Of a DNA stretch of 64,000 nt, positions 34,902 through 43,963 are shown piece by piece. Numbering within the stretch: position 1 is the stretch's first letter; each line of letters starts with the position of its first letter. Source of the stretch: J014 sp964486055 (GTDB taxonomy: Bacteria; Acidobacteriota; Blastocatellia; Pyrinomonadales; Pyrinomonadaceae); NCBI GenBank assembly GCA_964486055.1, contig CAZALE010000001.1:124001-188000 (forward strand), read 5' to 3'. The notes below the pieces were generated by a model. It searched no databases. It was given only the letters and a program-made list of their open reading frames with translations, and had not been told where the DNA came from. A program made the translations under genes and the position numbers.

Positions 34902-36569
34902 TTAGAATTTAACGGCGATGCCACCACGAAAGGATCTTCCATTGAAGGCTGTGATTAACTTTTCTTGGTTATTATTTTGTTGTTGGTCTAGGATATTTCT
35001 GAAGTCTATGATTGCTTCTGCTCGCATGGGAAGTCCAAAGGTAGGTAAAGCCTGTGTAAAAACTATGCTTAGATTTGGATCGTAGATAGTAAATTTACCT
35101 TGAAATGGATCGATTGCAAATAGTTTGGCCTTGGGCGAAAGCTTTAAAACAGCCTGTAATCTGGCTCCATTTTTAAGACGGGCATTCAATTGTCCGATAA
35201 AAGCTTGATAGAAATCCTTTTCATCCGTTGAGGAGGAAGTGCTATATACTTCACCTAAAGCGTAGCTTGCCGATAAACTTACAGAGGGGTTAAGACGTCT
35301 AGAGTAGCTGATTCTTAGGCCTTTATTTCTTTGGAAGAATCGATTTTCCAAGGGATTGATCGTCAAGCTTTGTCCATTTGTAGAGTCAAACAAAAAGGTT
35401 AATTCCAGATTGGCTTTCTTATTTTCAAAGGCTCTCTCCAGCGTGGTTTCAAAGCGATTGCTTTTTTTCAGGAATAGATTGTTGGAGTTGATAACTGCTA
35501 CTGGATGAGTGGTTGTGGCGCGGAAAATTCTATTGATGTCTCTTGGTTTTATCAAGTTGATTACTGGTTCAGATGCATTTATTGCAGAAAAGGAGGATCG
35601 AAGTTGCAAATCTGGAGACACATCAAGCTGTACTCCTAAATGTGGCATGAGAACTGAAGAGTTTTTGACTGAGTTGAAGCCAGAGTAATCAAGACCTAAG
35701 ATTATCACCAAATCAGGACGAGGTTTCCATTCATCTATCAGCTGTACAGTGCGTTCATCTAATCCCGTAGAGGTATCTACAATCTTTTCTGGTTGGAATC
35801 TTTTGAAAGAGGAGGATAGTTGAAGCCTGTGTTGCGAATTGAGTGTGTGATTTATTGCTACTCTAAAGCGCTTTGTAAATCCATCAGTATCTTGGCCTAT
35901 TAATATGAGTTTTGTTCTCTCCCCTATTGACTGGACTCTTGCGAATTGGAAGTATCTCGATTCAGCTTGATTATAAAATTCCAGGACTGTTAGGTTTGTT
36001 TGAGTTTCGTCTGGGATATCTGACAACAATTCCTGGATGCTTGATGTCTCTATAGAGGCTGGGTATTTGCTATCGGTTACTCCAGCATCTGATCTGTCAC
36101 TCTCTCGATTTTGATAGATTGAACGAGTTAGGGTAGCAGAGCGAATGACGTATTTCGGGGTTGATCTTTCAGGCTTTTTTTCGATGATAGTCCTGCCGCT
36201 TCCAATCCTTTCAAGTTTGAATCCATAAAGTAGCTCAGACGGTTTATTGATCTGTGTTTCGATTTTTTGAGAGTTGAAGCCCTCAGCAAAGGCCACAATT
36301 GTGTAAGCACCGGGTAGAATCTTGGTGAGAAACCCTCCTTCGGAGTCTGTGCGAGTTTGCTTCAGAAGTTTGGAGTTTTTTGAACTAAAGATCGAGATTG
36401 AGGCTCCGACTATGGGATTACCTAATTCATCTTGAACAAAACCTTTAATGATTGCTAATCTCCGGCTCTGGTTTAAGGTTTTTGCTTGGATTGATTGACC
36501 GAATGCAGTTAATAGAATTAATAATACCGCACTGAAGGTCATGGATTTTTTTAATCTTATCTTCCTCAT
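34902..36569 (-). CDS. Outer-membrane protein with carboxypeptidase-regulatory-like domain
   Basis: Exported protein of 555 residues with a signal peptide (1-29). An N-terminal carboxypeptidase-regulatory-like beta-sandwich follows (about 38-118; IKGFVQDELGNPIVGASISIFS, TDSEGGFLTKILPGAYTIVAFAEGF). The remainder alternates short amphipathic beta strands and ends in VKF, a terminal Phe typical of outer-membrane barrels. The layout is like the CarboxypepD-reg TonB-receptor-like proteins abundant in Acidobacteriota, but no TonB plug domain is recognisable and the barrel is short. Substrate unknown. It is a single-gene unit. Confidence 0.75.
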   Translation of the reverse strand: MRKIRLKKSMTFSAVLLILLTAFGQSIQAKTLNQSRRLAIIKGFVQDELGNPIVGASISIFSSKNSKLLKQTRTDSEGGFLTKILPGAYTIVAFAEGFNSQKIETQINKPSELLYGFKLERIGSGRTIIEKKPERSTPKYVIRSATLTRSIYQNRESDRSDAGVTDSKYPASIETSSIQELLSDIPDETQTNLTVLEFYNQAESRYFQFARVQSIGERTKLILIGQDTDGFTKRFRVAINHTLNSQHRLQLSSSFKRFQPEKIVDTSTGLDERTVQLIDEWKPRPDLVIILGLDYSGFNSVKNSSVLMPHLGVQLDVSPDLQLRSSFSAINASEPVINLIKPRDINRIFRATTTHPVAVINSNNLFLKKSNRFETTLERAFENKKANLELTFLFDSTNGQSLTINPLENRFFQRNKGLRISYSRRLNPSVSLSASYALGEVYSTSSSTDEKDFYQAFIGQLNARLKNGARLQAVLKLSPKAKLFAIDPFQGKFTIYDPNLSIVFTQALPTFGLPMRAEAIIDFRNILDQQQNNNQEKLITAFNGRSFRGGIAVKF

Positions 36570-36702
36570 GCTACTTTTTTGCTTTTACCGGAGATTTCTC
36601 TTAGGTTATTTTCATTCAGATAGCTCACGGTGTCAAGCTAGCATACCAATTGTTTTCAATCTGATGCTTATGATGAGTCTTTTATCAGAGAAAGTTTCCT
36701 AC

Positions 36703-36731
36703 TTGACATATCATTAAGTAATATGTAAATT
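36703..36731 (+). promoter_or_regulatory. Upstream promoter for tRNA-Ser
   Basis: TTGACA (36703-36708) and TAAATT (36726-36731) with a 17-base spacer, in the correct orientation upstream of the tRNA. Confidence 0.45.
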
Positions 36732-36758
36732 TGACAATGTCGATTTGAAAAATAAAAT
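36731..36758 (+). promoter_or_regulatory. Proximal promoter for tRNA-Ser
   Basis: Consensus -35 TTGACA (36731-36736) and TAAAAT (36753-36758) with a 16-base spacer; start expected near 36765, a few bases before the mature tRNA at 36773. Together with the upstream site it forms two tandem TTGACA promoters, common for stable RNA genes. Confidence 0.6.
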
Positions 36759-36772
36759 AAAGAAGTGAGAGC

Positions 36773-36863
36773 GGAGACGTGGCTGAGTGGCTGAAAGCGG
36801 CGGTTTGCTAAACCGTTAGGGGTCAAAAGCCCCTCACAGGTTCGAATCCTGTCGTCTCCGCCA
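36773..36863 (+). tRNA. tRNA-Ser (anticodon GCT)
   Basis: Class II tRNA of 91 bases including the encoded CCA. The acceptor stem pairs GGAGACG (36773-36779) with CGTCTCC (36853-36859), discriminator G. The anticodon loop TTGCTAA carries GCT, reading AGC/AGT codons. A long variable arm (AGGGGTCAAAAGCCCCT) marks it as serine, and the T arm ACAGG-TTCGAAT-CCTGT is perfect. A T-run (ATTTTTTG) follows the CCA and may end transcription. Confidence 0.97.
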
Positions 36864-36970
36864 TATTTTTTGTTTCAAAAGGTTTACCTTAAATAAACAA
36901 TGGATTATCCAGTCCGAAAGAGACTCCGCTTGTTGTCTCCAAAAACATAGGAAGATAAAGTTAGCAGGTT

Positions 36971-38452
36971 ATGAGTGTAAGAGTCAGATTTGCTCCCAGC
37001 CCAACGGGATATTTGCATATAGGCTCGGCAAGGACAGCGCTTTTTAATTTTCTTTATGCCAGATCTAAGGGTGGAAAGTTTTTACTTCGGATAGAGGATA
37101 CAGATTTAAATCGCTCGACTGAAGAATCAGTTCGTTCTATCTTAGAAGGGTTGGAATGGCTCGGTTTAGTGCCAGATGAGCCAATAGTCTTTCAATCTAG
37201 AAATAAAGATAAGCATGTTGCTGCGGCTTTGAGGCTACTAGAAGCTGGCAAAGCATACAGAGATTTTACACCGAAGGAGCAGATAGAGGATAAGAATATC
37301 AAAGAGACTATTGTGGAGAGGGCAAGAGAGCAGAAAGACCTGAGAAGTAATCCGTATAGAGATTTGTCGCAGGAAGAAAGCGATCGCCGGGCTGCAGCGG
37401 GTGAACCCTTTGCAATTCGCTTGAAAATTCCTAAGGAAGGCAAGACAAGGTTTGAGGATGCGGTTTATGGATTACAAGAGAGAGACTTTTCTGAAATAGA
37501 GGATTTAGTATTAGTGCGCTCTGATGGACATCCACTATATAACTTGGCGGTGGTCTGCGATGACATAGAGATGGGAATTACAGACATCATACGAGGGCAA
37601 GATCACCTAACAAATACTCATAAGCAAATCTTGATCTATGAAGCTTTAGGAGCAGAACCGCCCCGTTTTGCCCATCTCCCATTGATCCTAGCTCCGGGAG
37701 GCAAAAAGCTTTCTAAGCGTTATCATGGTGAGATCGTGTCTTTAACTACATATCGTGATGCGGGCTTTCTACCAGAAGCTTTTCGCAATTTCCTTGCATT
37801 ACTGGGTTGGTCTCCAAAAAACGACAAGGAAATATTATCGATGCAAGAACTGATAGAAAATTTTTCATTGGAGGGAATTCATCGAAGCAATGCAATTTTC
37901 AATTTCGATCCTAATAATCCGAAGCGCTGGACAGATGATAAGGCAATATGGATGAATGCTGAGTATATACGAACGATGCCTCTCGCAGAATTACTGCCAC
38001 ACGTAAAAGAAGAGTTGAAACGTGCTAAACTATGGCGCGAAGAATATGAAAATGAGCAGAAGGAATGGTTTGAAAAAACTATCGACCTGATCAGAGAAAG
38101 GTTTTTTACTCTCAAAGATTTTTCTAATCAAGGTAGAGCCTATTTTTCCGAGGATTATGATTTTGACTCGAAAGCCATTGAGAAAAATCTCAAGAAACAT
38201 CCAGAGTTAAGGCAGTTATTGTCGGAACTTGCAGAAAAACTAGAGCAACTAGAGGATTTTCAAGCAGAGAATATAGAACAGCTCATTCGGAAATTTGCTG
38301 AAGAGAAGGGAATAGGATTCGGTGTAATAATGAATGCTGCTAGAACCGTTTTGACAGGTGTACAGGTTGGTCCATCAATGCTTGCCGTTTTTGAAATCTT
38401 AGGAAAACAACGTTCTGTCCTAAGACTAAAAAGCAATTTGCCGTGGAGTTAA
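36971..38452 (+). CDS. gltX: Glutamyl-tRNA synthetase
   Basis: Class I synthetase of 493 residues that charges tRNA-Glu. The N-terminus RVRFAPSPTGYLHIGSARTALFNF contains the HIGH signature as HIGS (16-19); the KMSKS loop is KKLSKR (245-250), the form typical of GluRS. The C-terminal anticodon-binding helical region (about 320-493) is complete. GlnRS is unlikely because the catalytic insert and HIGH wording are of GluRS type. It may be cotranscribed with the tRNA gene 107 bases upstream, but a T-run lies between. The ribosome binding site is poor. Confidence 0.95.
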   Translation: MSVRVRFAPSPTGYLHIGSARTALFNFLYARSKGGKFLLRIEDTDLNRSTEESVRSILEGLEWLGLVPDEPIVFQSRNKDKHVAAALRLLEAGKAYRDFTPKEQIEDKNIKETIVERAREQKDLRSNPYRDLSQEESDRRAAAGEPFAIRLKIPKEGKTRFEDAVYGLQERDFSEIEDLVLVRSDGHPLYNLAVVCDDIEMGITDIIRGQDHLTNTHKQILIYEALGAEPPRFAHLPLILAPGGKKLSKRYHGEIVSLTTYRDAGFLPEAFRNFLALLGWSPKNDKEILSMQELIENFSLEGIHRSNAIFNFDPNNPKRWTDDKAIWMNAEYIRTMPLAELLPHVKEELKRAKLWREEYENEQKEWFEKTIDLIRERFFTLKDFSNQGRAYFSEDYDFDSKAIEKNLKKHPELRQLLSELAEKLEQLEDFQAENIEQLIRKFAEEKGIGFGVIMNAARTVLTGVQVGPSMLAVFEILGKQRSVLRLKSNLPWS

Positions 38453-38523
38453 ACTTCTCCACCAGTCAGTGGAAAATTCAGTCAAAAATCTTATAATAAA
38501 ACTTGATGAAAAAGTAAAGATTT

Positions 38524-39069
38524 ATGCCAAAGATAGCTGACATACAAGAAACTCCTAATCCTAACGCGGTTAAGTTTATATTGAGAGAGCCTGTAAGTCA
38601 TGGCACAACTCACTCTTTCAAATCCAGAGAAGAAGCAGAGAAAGATCCCTTGGCAAAAGCCATCTTTGATGTAGGTGACGTTGTCTCAGTTTTTTACATG
38701 GATCGTATGGTGACTGTAGAAAAGACTGATGAGGCGGATTGGGAGGAAATCTTACCCGCGCTAGCAGTACCAATTCGTGAGGCAAAGGCTGTTTCTGTCT
38801 CAAACGGTAGTGGAGAGAAGGAACTTAAAGTTAATTTCGATGATCCAAAGATCAGAGAGATAGATGCTTTGCTTGATGAAAGAATACGACCATATCTTGC
38901 CGGAGACGGAGGTTGGCTCGAGATCGTTGGTTTTGAGAATAATGTCTTAAAAATTCGCTATGAAGGGGCATGTGGTAGTTGCCCATCGAGCCTGACCGGT
39001 ACTTTAATGGCGATTGAGAATCTCATAAAAAGAGAGATTGATCCTGAGATCGAGGTTATGGCGGTTTAA
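38524..39069 (+). CDS. Nfu-type iron-sulfur carrier protein
   Basis: A 181-residue protein with an Nfu N-terminal domain (about 3-88; QETPNPNAVKFIL start) and a NifU C-terminal domain (about 108-180). Cys150 and Cys153 in the CGSCP motif would hold a transient [4Fe-4S] cluster passed between subunits to target enzymes. This two-domain layout is the same as mitochondrial NFU1 and some bacterial NfuA-like carriers, except that NfuA itself uses a degenerate A-type N-domain. It follows gltX by 71 bases in the same direction and ends before a bidirectional terminator. Confidence 0.92.
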   Translation: MPKIADIQETPNPNAVKFILREPVSHGTTHSFKSREEAEKDPLAKAIFDVGDVVSVFYMDRMVTVEKTDEADWEEILPALAVPIREAKAVSVSNGSGEKELKVNFDDPKIREIDALLDERIRPYLAGDGGWLEIVGFENNVLKIRYEGACGSCPSSLTGTLMAIENLIKREIDPEIEVMAV

Positions 39070-39211
39070 GTCATACGAGTAATTTATTAGAGATACCCAG
39101 AGTGCTCTAGTAAGTTTTTAATTTCCAGCATCCTATTTCTGACTGCATTCATAAGGTTCAACAGGACGTTTTCACTACACGAAAACCTATTCTGCTTTAA
39201 TTTGGATAAAA

Positions 39212-39250
39212 AATAAGAAGCTAGCTCTCTACTAGCTTCTTATTTTGTTT
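39212..39250. terminator. Bidirectional rho-independent terminator
   Basis: Perfect 13-base stem AATAAGAAGCTAG (39212-39224) and CTAGCTTCTTATT (39232-39244) with a 7-base loop. An A-run lies left of the stem and TTGTTTT lies right of it, so it can stop transcripts from both the Nfu gene (+) and the SPFH gene (-). Confidence 0.9.
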
Positions 39251-39304
39251 TCCAGTAATATTTCTCGAGTTACCAGCGTTAGATGAGTAGTTCAATCTCG
39301 ATTT

Positions 39305-40426
39305 TTAGGCTTCCTTTTCGAGGATTGCATTAAATGTTTTGGATGTACCAGGCTTAATGATAACTCGTCTTTCCCATACTTTATAACCTGGTTTTGAAAC
39401 CCTGATTATGTATTCTGCTGGAGCGAGCGAAAGTTGAGAAGGAGTACTACCTTCGTAGGTTCCATCAATCTCAATTTCGGCACCGGGTGGTTCGGAGGTG
39501 ATTGTAACTGGGACTTCTGTTGATGGTTGAGTAGGTTGTTGCTGGTTTTGGGCTGTAGTTTGGCTAAAAACATTTGCCATTTGATTTCCCAAGGCAAATC
39601 CAGCCCCCAATCCTGCTCCTAATCCAGCGCCGCCACCCTCATTCTGGGCAGCATCACGTAACGCCTCAGCTGCTTGAAATTGCATGTATCTCGAAGGATC
39701 TCCAATAGCTCCCATGGAGGCTCTGCGATCTATGGCTTTTTCTACCTCTTCTGGTAAAGATATATTCTCGATGTAGAACTTAGTCACTTCGATTCCGTAG
39801 GTCTTGAAGTCTTCATTTATCTTCTGACGAAGAATATCGCCAAGTTCCTTATATTGAGCCGCTAGATCGAGGGCCGGTATTTTCATCTCGCCTATAGCAT
39901 CAGCAAACTCAGAAACAACGGCTGTTTTTAACTGAGATTCTATATCTTCAGCCTGAAACTTTGCATTGGTACCCGCTATTTCCTTGATAAAGTTAGCTGG
40001 ATCGATCACACGCATTGAATATCGCCCAAAGGCTCTTAGACGAACTATGCCAAAGTCTGGATCTCGGAGCATTATGGGATTTGCAGTTCCCCATTTCATA
40101 TCGGTAAATTGTTTTGTATTTACAAAATACACTTCTGACTTAAATGGGGAGTTAAACCCATATTTCCATGCACCAAGTTTTGATAGTATCGGAGTATTCC
40201 CACCGTCAATCGTGTATTTGCCAGGACCAAAAACGTCAGCCACTTGTCCTTCGTAAACAAACACTGCTGCTTGAGATTCACGAACTATGAGCTGTGCCCC
40301 ATTCTTAATTTCCTGTTGATAAACTGGAAAGCGATAAACAAGTGTGTTACCGGAATCATCCAGCCATTCAATAACCTCTATGAACTGGTTGAATGCCGCA
40401 TCTTTGAATTTATCGAATATTCCCAT
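39305..40426 (-). CDS. SPFH/virion-core-like protein with C-terminal PEGA domain
   Basis: A 373-residue protein of the SPFH domain/YdjI-like family. The SPFH region (about 20-240) includes QAAVFVYEGQVADVFGPGKYTI, LRAFGRYSMRVIDPANFI and YGIEVTKFYIENISLPEEVEKAIDRRASMGAIG. A Gly/Ala-rich segment (about 265-290) and a Gln/Pro linker precede a PEGA domain (about 308-370; VPVTITSEPPGAEIEIDGTYEGSTPSQLSL). Many relatives end instead in a zinc ribbon, so the PEGA ending is unusual. No membrane segment is visible. It may act in membrane organisation or protein quality control. It is convergent with the Nfu gene. Confidence 0.82.
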   Translation of the reverse strand: MGIFDKFKDAAFNQFIEVIEWLDDSGNTLVYRFPVYQQEIKNGAQLIVRESQAAVFVYEGQVADVFGPGKYTIDGGNTPILSKLGAWKYGFNSPFKSEVYFVNTKQFTDMKWGTANPIMLRDPDFGIVRLRAFGRYSMRVIDPANFIKEIAGTNAKFQAEDIESQLKTAVVSEFADAIGEMKIPALDLAAQYKELGDILRQKINEDFKTYGIEVTKFYIENISLPEEVEKAIDRRASMGAIGDPSRYMQFQAAEALRDAAQNEGGGAGLGAGLGAGFALGNQMANVFSQTTAQNQQQPTQPSTEVPVTITSEPPGAEIEIDGTYEGSTPSQLSLAPAEYIIRVSKPGYKVWERRVIIKPGTSKTFNAILEKEA

Positions 40427-40497
40427 AAAAACTCTCCTTCAATTTGTTTGACTACATTAATGATATATTAAAAAACTAAATATGCAAATAACTTTTA

Positions 40498-40953
40498 TCA
40501 TGATCGTTTTTGGTAGGCAAGATAAAAGATGACGAGTGATAGAGTGCCCCCGAGCACATCTAACATGACGTCTCTCGGAGACGCTGTGCGTGAGGTTAGG
40601 AAACTTTGCTGGAATTCATCCAGAGAGGCTACTGCCAGGACCAGTAGAAAGGATAAAGTGATGTAAGCTTTACTTAAAAGGTATACTGAAGAGCTAATAA
40701 ATGCCCTGGCGGCTAACCAGGCTAAAATCGCATATTCAGTTACATGTGCAGTCTTTCGAATATAACCATGATAAACCTTTAAAACCTCTTCTGGCGCTTC
40801 AGGAAATAAAAACTTTAGAAGGGGCAGAATAAATCTAGATGTATTAGACATTGAGCCTAAATTTGATGACAGAACGAATATCAAAATGATCCAAAAAAAC
40901 AATGGCGCATATCGAAAAAAGCGATTGCGCCATTTTAGAATGTTTTTACTCAT
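40498..40953 (-). CDS. VanZ-like membrane protein
   Basis: Small inner-membrane protein of 151 residues with four predicted helices and the VanZ hallmarks: FWIILIFVLSSN after helix 1, KTAHVTEYAILAWLAARAF and SLDEFQQSFLTSRTASPRDVMLDVLGG. VanZ-family proteins are widespread and mostly uncharacterised; the founder gives low-level teicoplanin resistance. It lies 8 bases downstream of atpG and is likely cotranscribed with the ATP synthase operon, although no functional connection is known. Confidence 0.88.
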   Translation of the reverse strand: MSKNILKWRNRFFRYAPLFFWIILIFVLSSNLGSMSNTSRFILPLLKFLFPEAPEEVLKVYHGYIRKTAHVTEYAILAWLAARAFISSSVYLLSKAYITLSFLLVLAVASLDEFQQSFLTSRTASPRDVMLDVLGGTLSLVIFYLAYQKRS

Positions 40954-40961
40954 CGAAGTTT

Positions 40962-41828
40962 TTATAGTGCCGAGGCACCGGATACCACTTCGATAATCTC
41001 CTTTGTGATCGTGGCCTGGCGGATTCGGTTCATTGTAAGGGTTAGTTTCTCTATCAGCTCACCAGCATTTTTTGAAGCAGAGTCCATAGCAGTCATTCTG
41101 GAGCCTTGTTCGGAGGCTACTGATTCTAACATGGCCCGGTAGATTTGTGTTTCAACTTGCTTAGGTAACAATCTACCAAAGATTTCATTAGCTGGCTGCT
41201 CAAAGATGTACTCAGCTTGAGGCTTATCCTGCTCTAGATTTTTACGCTCTATCGGAAGCAATTGCTGTATGACGTTTCTCTGGGATAAAACGGATTTGAA
41301 TTCACTGTAGATTAGAAAGACCTTATCAATGGATTTATCCTCGATGAATAGTTTAATTAAATCTTTTGCTATTACGACGGCATCAGCGTATTCAGCTCGA
41401 CCTTTTGCTGTCAGATTAATGTACTCTGCTGGGAAGTCTATCTTTCGACGTCTAAAGAAATCTCTTCCTTTCCTACCAATTGGGATCATTTGGAATGTTT
41501 TGCCTTGATGTTCTTGCATGAAACTATGGGCCGTCTTTATGAGATTTGCATTGAAGGCACCACAAAGCCCGCGATCGGCAGTCACTAATACGATCAGATA
41601 CTTTTTGTCTCCGCGAACATCTAGCAGTGGATGCGAAAAATCCTCAGTAATGCGGGCACTTAGGTTTTCGAGCACCTCTGCCATTTTTTGAGCAAAAGGA
41701 CGAGCGGCGACAACTCTCTCTTGAGCTCGGCGAAGCTTTGCCGCCGCAACCATCTTCATAGCTTTTGTAATTTGCTGAGTGCTTTTTACCGACCTTATGC
41801 GTCGGCGCATGTCCAGTAAGCTCGGCAT
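40962..41828 (-). CDS. atpG: ATP synthase gamma subunit
   Basis: Central rotating stalk subunit of F1, 288 residues. The N-terminal rotor helix has the conserved MPSLLDMRRRIRSVKSTQQITKAMKMVAAAKLRRAQ, the middle Rossmann-like part has VTADRGLCGAFN, and the C-terminal helix ends ASKNAGELIEKLTLTMNRIRQATITKEIIEVVSGASAL. It is read after atpA with 3 bases between them. Confidence 0.96.
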   Translation of the reverse strand: MPSLLDMRRRIRSVKSTQQITKAMKMVAAAKLRRAQERVVAARPFAQKMAEVLENLSARITEDFSHPLLDVRGDKKYLIVLVTADRGLCGAFNANLIKTAHSFMQEHQGKTFQMIPIGRKGRDFFRRRKIDFPAEYINLTAKGRAEYADAVVIAKDLIKLFIEDKSIDKVFLIYSEFKSVLSQRNVIQQLLPIERKNLEQDKPQAEYIFEQPANEIFGRLLPKQVETQIYRAMLESVASEQGSRMTAMDSASKNAGELIEKLTLTMNRIRQATITKEIIEVVSGASAL

Positions 41829-41831
41829 ATC

Positions 41832-43403
41832 TTATGCTCCTACCGCTGTGGCTGTTTGTTGTTCTGTTTTGGTTGTTTGAGATTCTTGATTTTTCATCCA
41901 GCGAGTTGCCTTGAAATCCTCAACAGCTTGCTTCATGGCGTCTTTCAGTTTATCGTCTAAAGCTTTCTTAGTTCTTATTTCATGAAGCACTGCCGGATGA
42001 GAGTTTTCTACGAAAGACAGAAATTCTTTTTCAAAATGACGTACGTCTTCAACTGCCACATCATCTACATATCCATTCGTAGCTGCCCATATGATGAGCA
42101 CCTGCTTTTCAACCTCCATGGGTTTATATTGCTCTTGCTTGAGTATTTCTGTTAATCTTTTACCTCTTTCAAGCTGGGCCTGTGAGGCTTTATCAAGATC
42201 AGATCCAAATTGTGCAAAAGCAGCTAATTCTCTGTATTGAGCTAGCTCTATGCGCAGAGTTCCTGCAACTTGTTTCATGGCCTTTATCTGGGCAGAGCCT
42301 CCAACCCTGGAGACTGAATTTCCTACGTTGATAGCAGGTCGAATGCCCGAATTGAATAAATCCGACTCGAGAAATATCTGCCCATCTGTGATGGAGATTA
42401 CGTTCGTAGGTATGTAAGCAGAAATGTCTCCAGCTTGTGTTTCAATTATTGGAAGACTGGTTAGACTACCGCCGCCTTTAGCATCTGAAAGCTTCGCTGC
42501 TCTTTCGAGTAGTCTGGAATGAAGATAAAAGATATCGCCAGGGTATGCTTCACGTCCTGGTGGACGGCGTAATAGCAAGGATATCTCACGATAAGCAGCA
42601 GCTTGCTTGGAGAGATCGTCATAGATGGTCAGGGCGTGTCTGCCAGTATCCCGGAAGTATTCCCCCATCGCACATCCTGAGTAAGGAGCGAGAAACTGCA
42701 TTGCTGCAGGCTCGGAAGCGGTGGCAGATACAACGATCGTGTATTCCATCGCACCGTAGTCCTCTAATTTTTTAACCACTTGTGCAACGGTCGAGGCTTT
42801 CTGACCTACTGCCACGTAGATGCAAATTACATCTTTGCCCTTTTGGTTAATTATCGTGTCTATAGCAATTGCTGTCTTCCCGGTTTGGCGGTCACCTATG
42901 ATTAACTCACGCTGTCCACGACCGATCGGAACCATTGCGTCTATAGCTTTGAGACCTGTTTGGAGCGGCTCTTTGACTGGCTGACGGTCTATAACACCAG
43001 GAGCGATTCTCTCAACAGGATAGTATTTATCGGTAACTATCTCGCCTTTACCATCTATTGGGTTTCCAAGTGCGTCTACCACGCGCCCAATCAATGCCTC
43101 TCCGACAGGTACACTCATGATTCTTTTGGTGCGTTTGACCTGATCTCCTTCTTTAATCTTGTGAAAATCACCAAACAAAACGCATCCAACTTTATCCTCT
43201 TCAAGGTTGAGCGCAAGTCCTCTTACACCATGGGGAAACTCAATCAATTCACCTGCCATTACTTTCTCAAGTCCGTATATTTCTGCAATTCCGTCCCCAA
43301 CCTTTATGACAGTTCCAACTTCATCGACAGTTATTTTTGTGTCGAAGTCCTCTATTTGTGCGCGTATAAGCTCGCTAATCTCATTCGCCTTTATTGCTTC
43401 CAT
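41832..43403 (-). CDS. atpA: ATP synthase alpha subunit
   Basis: Non-catalytic nucleotide-binding subunit of F1, 523 residues. Walker A is GDRQTGKTA (170-178), the beta-barrel domain runs 1-95, and the conserved SRVGGSAQIKAMKQVAGTLRIELAQYRELAAFAQFGSDLD segment confirms alpha rather than beta. The last 20 residues are a Gln/Thr-rich tail beyond the usual end. It lies 14 bases after atpH in the order b', b, delta, alpha, gamma. The catalytic beta subunit is not in this window. Confidence 0.97.
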   Translation of the reverse strand: MEAIKANEISELIRAQIEDFDTKITVDEVGTVIKVGDGIAEIYGLEKVMAGELIEFPHGVRGLALNLEEDKVGCVLFGDFHKIKEGDQVKRTKRIMSVPVGEALIGRVVDALGNPIDGKGEIVTDKYYPVERIAPGVIDRQPVKEPLQTGLKAIDAMVPIGRGQRELIIGDRQTGKTAIAIDTIINQKGKDVICIYVAVGQKASTVAQVVKKLEDYGAMEYTIVVSATASEPAAMQFLAPYSGCAMGEYFRDTGRHALTIYDDLSKQAAAYREISLLLRRPPGREAYPGDIFYLHSRLLERAAKLSDAKGGGSLTSLPIIETQAGDISAYIPTNVISITDGQIFLESDLFNSGIRPAINVGNSVSRVGGSAQIKAMKQVAGTLRIELAQYRELAAFAQFGSDLDKASQAQLERGKRLTEILKQEQYKPMEVEKQVLIIWAATNGYVDDVAVEDVRHFEKEFLSFVENSHPAVLHEIRTKKALDDKLKDAMKQAVEDFKATRWMKNQESQTTKTEQQTATAVGA

Positions 43404-43417
43404 AGTTACCTTCTTTC

Positions 43418-43963
43418 TTATGCGTTGTCGATAAATCTTTCTTTTAAAATTGTCAGACGATTTCTGACAGATCCATCAAAAACTATTGATCCGACGGTTG
43501 CTACAATACCGCCGAGAAGCGATGGATCAGTTGATAATTCAAATCTGATCTTTTTACCGGTTTTTTTCTCAAGACTTTTTCGCAAGGCTTCCTTTTCATC
43601 CTCAGACAAAGACCTCGCTGATACAATCTTGGCTAAAGTTACGTTATTTCGCTCTTCTATTACTTCTGAGAAGCTCTTAGCTATTTCTTTTAGATGTGCT
43701 ATCCGATTATTTCTTAATAGAACTCTCAGAAAATTGGCAGTTGTTTGCGATGGAGAAAACTTTTGAATTAGGGTTTCTAAAATTTTTTCTTTGATTGCAT
43801 GTTTAAAAACTGGATTAGTTAAGGCAATTGAGAGTTCTCGATTTTCATGGATTAGAGCTTGCCATTGATGCAGTTCTGCCTGTATCGTTTCAACTTCGTT
43901 TCTGCTCTGTGCGACATCAGCTAGTGCGATTGCATAGCGCCGTGCGATAGTTCCAACTGCCAT
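43418..43963 (-). CDS. atpH: ATP synthase delta subunit
   Basis: Peripheral-stalk cap of F1 (OSCP type), 181 residues. Recognised by RRYAIALADVAQ at the N-terminus and by LSEDEKEALRKSLEKKTGKKIRFELSTDPSLLGGIVATVGSIVFDGSVRNRL in the C-terminal domain. Its start codon overlaps the stop of the b subunit gene, indicating translational coupling. Confidence 0.95.
   Translation of the reverse strand: MAVGTIARRYAIALADVAQSRNEVETIQAELHQWQALIHENRELSIALTNPVFKHAIKEKILETLIQKFSPSQTTANFLRVLLRNNRIAHLKEIAKSFSEVIEERNNVTLAKIVSARSLSEDEKEALRKSLEKKTGKKIRFELSTDPSLLGGIVATVGSIVFDGSVRNRLTILKERFIDNA

Noticed and set aside
38443..38473. Overlapping alternative hairpins GTGGAG/CTCCAC and TCCAC/GTGGA at the gltX stop
   Set aside because: It resembles a mutually exclusive pair, but stems are 5-6 bases and there is no T-run or leader gene; most likely chance.
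42960..43766. 268-codon + strand open frame
   Set aside because: It lies antisense to atpA and atpH, has unnatural composition (Ser, Phe, Cys, Tyr rich) and no start context; it is a shadow of the real genes.
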